DNA from: Roseobacter sinensis
Lineage (GTDB): Bacteria; Pseudomonadota; Alphaproteobacteria; Rhodobacterales; Rhodobacteraceae
NCBI RefSeq assembly: GCF_025755255.1
Contig: NZ_JALIEB010000012.1
Span: 97,911 to 161,910 of the forward strand
DNA length: 64,000 nt
Direction: 5' to 3'
Shown here piece after piece: positions 62,992 to 64,000 of the stretch. The number at the start of each line of letters is the position of its first letter. Position 1 is the first letter of the stretch. A program made the position numbers and the translations under genes. Under the pieces are notes generated by a model. It was given only the letters and a program-made list of their open reading frames with translations. It did no database searches and was not told the DNA's origin.

Positions 62992-63918
62992 TCATCGGCC
63001 CTTCTCCTCGGACCACATGGACCACAGGAAGTAGGCGATGAAGACCAGCATGATCAGGAAGAGCACCACGGCGATCGCCGCACCGTACCCCATGCGGAAG
63101 CCGTATTCAGACAGCGCCTTTTCGAACATGTAGAAGCTGAGCACCCGCGTCTGGCCGAAAGGCCCGCCGTTGGTCATGATTGAGATGAGGTCAAAGCTCC
63201 GCAGGGCGCCGATGATGGTCACGACAAAGGCGATGAAGGTGGCAGGGCGAAGCTGCGGGATGATGATGTACCACAGCATCCGCCAGCCCTTGGCGCCATC
63301 CAGCCGCCCCGCTTCGATCTGCTCGGGGTCCACGGCGTTGAGACCGGTCAGATAGAGGATCATGCAATAGGCCGTCTGTGGCCAAAGCCCGGCGGCGATG
63401 ATGCCATAGGTCGCCAGCGTCGGGTCGCCCAGCACGTTGACCGGGCCGAGCCCGAAGACGCCCAGAAGCCCGTTCAGCAGCCCCTCATTCGGCAGGTAGA
63501 ACCAGGAAAACACCAGGCCGACAACGACTTGAGACAGCACGAATGGGAAGAAGAACAAAGACTTGTAGATGCGAATGCCCGTAACAGTCTGATTCAGGAA
63601 GAGCGCGATGAACAGGCCGCCCGGAATCGCCAGCAGATAGAAAAGCAGCCACTTGAGGTTGTTCCACAGCGAGACCTCGAAGGCGCTGTCGTCCATCAGC
63701 TCGACGTAATTGGCCATGCCCACGTAGCGCGCCTCGCCCAGACCGTCCCAGTCGTAGAAGGAAATCTGGATCGACTGGAAGATCGGCGAGATCACGTAGA
63801 CCAGGAAGAACAGGATCGCGGGCGCCAGGAACAGCCAGGGGGTCACGGCGATCTCGTTGCGCTTGTACCAGCCGCGGGCCGGTGCGGCGGTCTGGGGAAC
63901 AGCTGGGGCGTTGGTCAT
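62992..63918 (-). CDS. Galactoside ABC transporter permease (MalF-type)
   Basis: A 308-residue CUT1 permease beginning with a polar Ala/Pro-rich tail, then TPWLFLAPAILFFLVYVISP as first membrane helix. FFFPFVLSQVVVGLVFSWFY, the EAA loop (AGRLDGAKGWRMLWYIIIPQ) and IMTNGGPFGQTRVLSFYMFE are CUT1 landmarks. GGAGGCCGATC precedes the ATG at 63918. The upstream binding-protein gene should be beyond the window end. Confidence 0.88.
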   Translation of the reverse strand: MTNAPAVPQTAAPARGWYKRNEIAVTPWLFLAPAILFFLVYVISPIFQSIQISFYDWDGLGEARYVGMANYVELMDDSAFEVSLWNNLKWLLFYLLAIPGGLFIALFLNQTVTGIRIYKSLFFFPFVLSQVVVGLVFSWFYLPNEGLLNGLLGVFGLGPVNVLGDPTLATYGIIAAGLWPQTAYCMILYLTGLNAVDPEQIEAGRLDGAKGWRMLWYIIIPQLRPATFIAFVVTIIGALRSFDLISIMTNGGPFGQTRVLSFYMFEKALSEYGFRMGYGAAIAVVLFLIMLVFIAYFLWSMWSEEKGR

Positions 63919-64000
63919 GATCGGCCTCCTGAGGAGCGTGCCGCTGCGGCGGCATCATGGGCCCTCGCGAAACGCTCGGGCGGGGGCTCGGGGGGGCGGG
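63919..64000. other. Start of the region upstream of the galactoside permeases
   Basis: The last 82 bp contain no supported gene. At 63961-63981 GCCC-TC-GCG-AAA-CGC-TC-GGGC can fold into a stem that, in the minus-strand transcript, has tandem G-A mismatches, and TGCCGC-TGCG-GCGGCA gives a second small hairpin nearer the permease. By analogy with the stem-loops after frcB and xylF, this may be the end of the missing binding-protein transcript segment. Confidence 0.4.

Overview
This 64-kb, GC-rich, almost entirely coding window looks like an alphaproteobacterium of the Rhodobacterales (Roseobacter-type). The case rests on a glpR-glpDSTPQUVK glycerol ABC-transporter operon, a frcR-frcBCAK fructose operon, gap-edd-eda Entner-Doudoroff genes joined to a glycogen operon, ROK-controlled xylFHG-xylBA, many ATGA/GTGA stop-start overlaps, and several GTG and TTG starts. 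I see no rRNA, tRNA, CRISPR array, transposase or prophage gene. The species, and whether this is chromosome or chromid, cannot be told from the sequence.

Layout. (1) 37-8297, + strand: an NMT1/THI5-type ABC transporter followed by a CodA-like amidohydrolase, an FAD oxidase, two flavodoxin-fold oxidoreductases, an isopenicillin-N-synthase-like oxygenase and a creatininase-family hydrolase. It is probably a catabolic operon for an N-heterocycle; the substrate is unknown. (2) 8310-20273: glpR diverging from glpD-glpS-glpT-glpP-glpQ-[palindromes + GIY-YIG nuclease]-glpU-glpV-glpK, then an iron-type alcohol dehydrogenase. (3) 20274-20372: a nested palindromic element between convergent genes. (4) 20394-25413: frcR diverging from frcBCAK. 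(5) 25559-43257: gap-edd-eda-PfkB kinase, then glgP-glgB-glgC-glgA-glgX-malQ-pgm, behind a perfect LacI-type operator. (6) 43345-46130: a di-haem cytochrome c peroxidase-like gene convergent with a CRTAC1-like ASPIC/UnbV protein. (7) 46127-54534: ROK repressor xylR diverging from xylF-xylH-xylG-xylB-xylA-glk. (8) 63918-54554, - strand: MalFG-type permeases, a MmcQ/YjbR protein, GH36 alpha-galactosidase, SDR dehydrogenase, dgoK, dgoA, SMP-30 lactonase and GH42 beta-galactosidase. This is a galactoside uptake and De Ley-Doudoroff operon whose binding-protein gene should lie beyond position 64000.

Together the window is a carbon-supply region. Glycerol, fructose, xylose and galactosides are imported by ABC systems. 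They feed glycerol-3-phosphate oxidation, the Entner-Doudoroff route and the oxidative galactose route, and surplus hexose phosphate goes through Pgm and GlgC to glycogen.

The most unusual feature is in the glp operon. The glpQ-glpU gap is 552 bp and holds a 96-residue GIY-YIG nuclease gene bracketed by two homologous ~67-bp double-palindrome elements, with a fifth palindrome 16 nt before its start. It resembles a REP/RAYT-style unit built on a GIY-YIG enzyme. Other points of interest are complementary degeneration of the two glycerol-transporter ATPases, an SDR with Asn in place of the YxxxK lysine, a YjbR gene between two permease genes, and the xylR/CRTAC1/cytochrome peroxidase arrangement.
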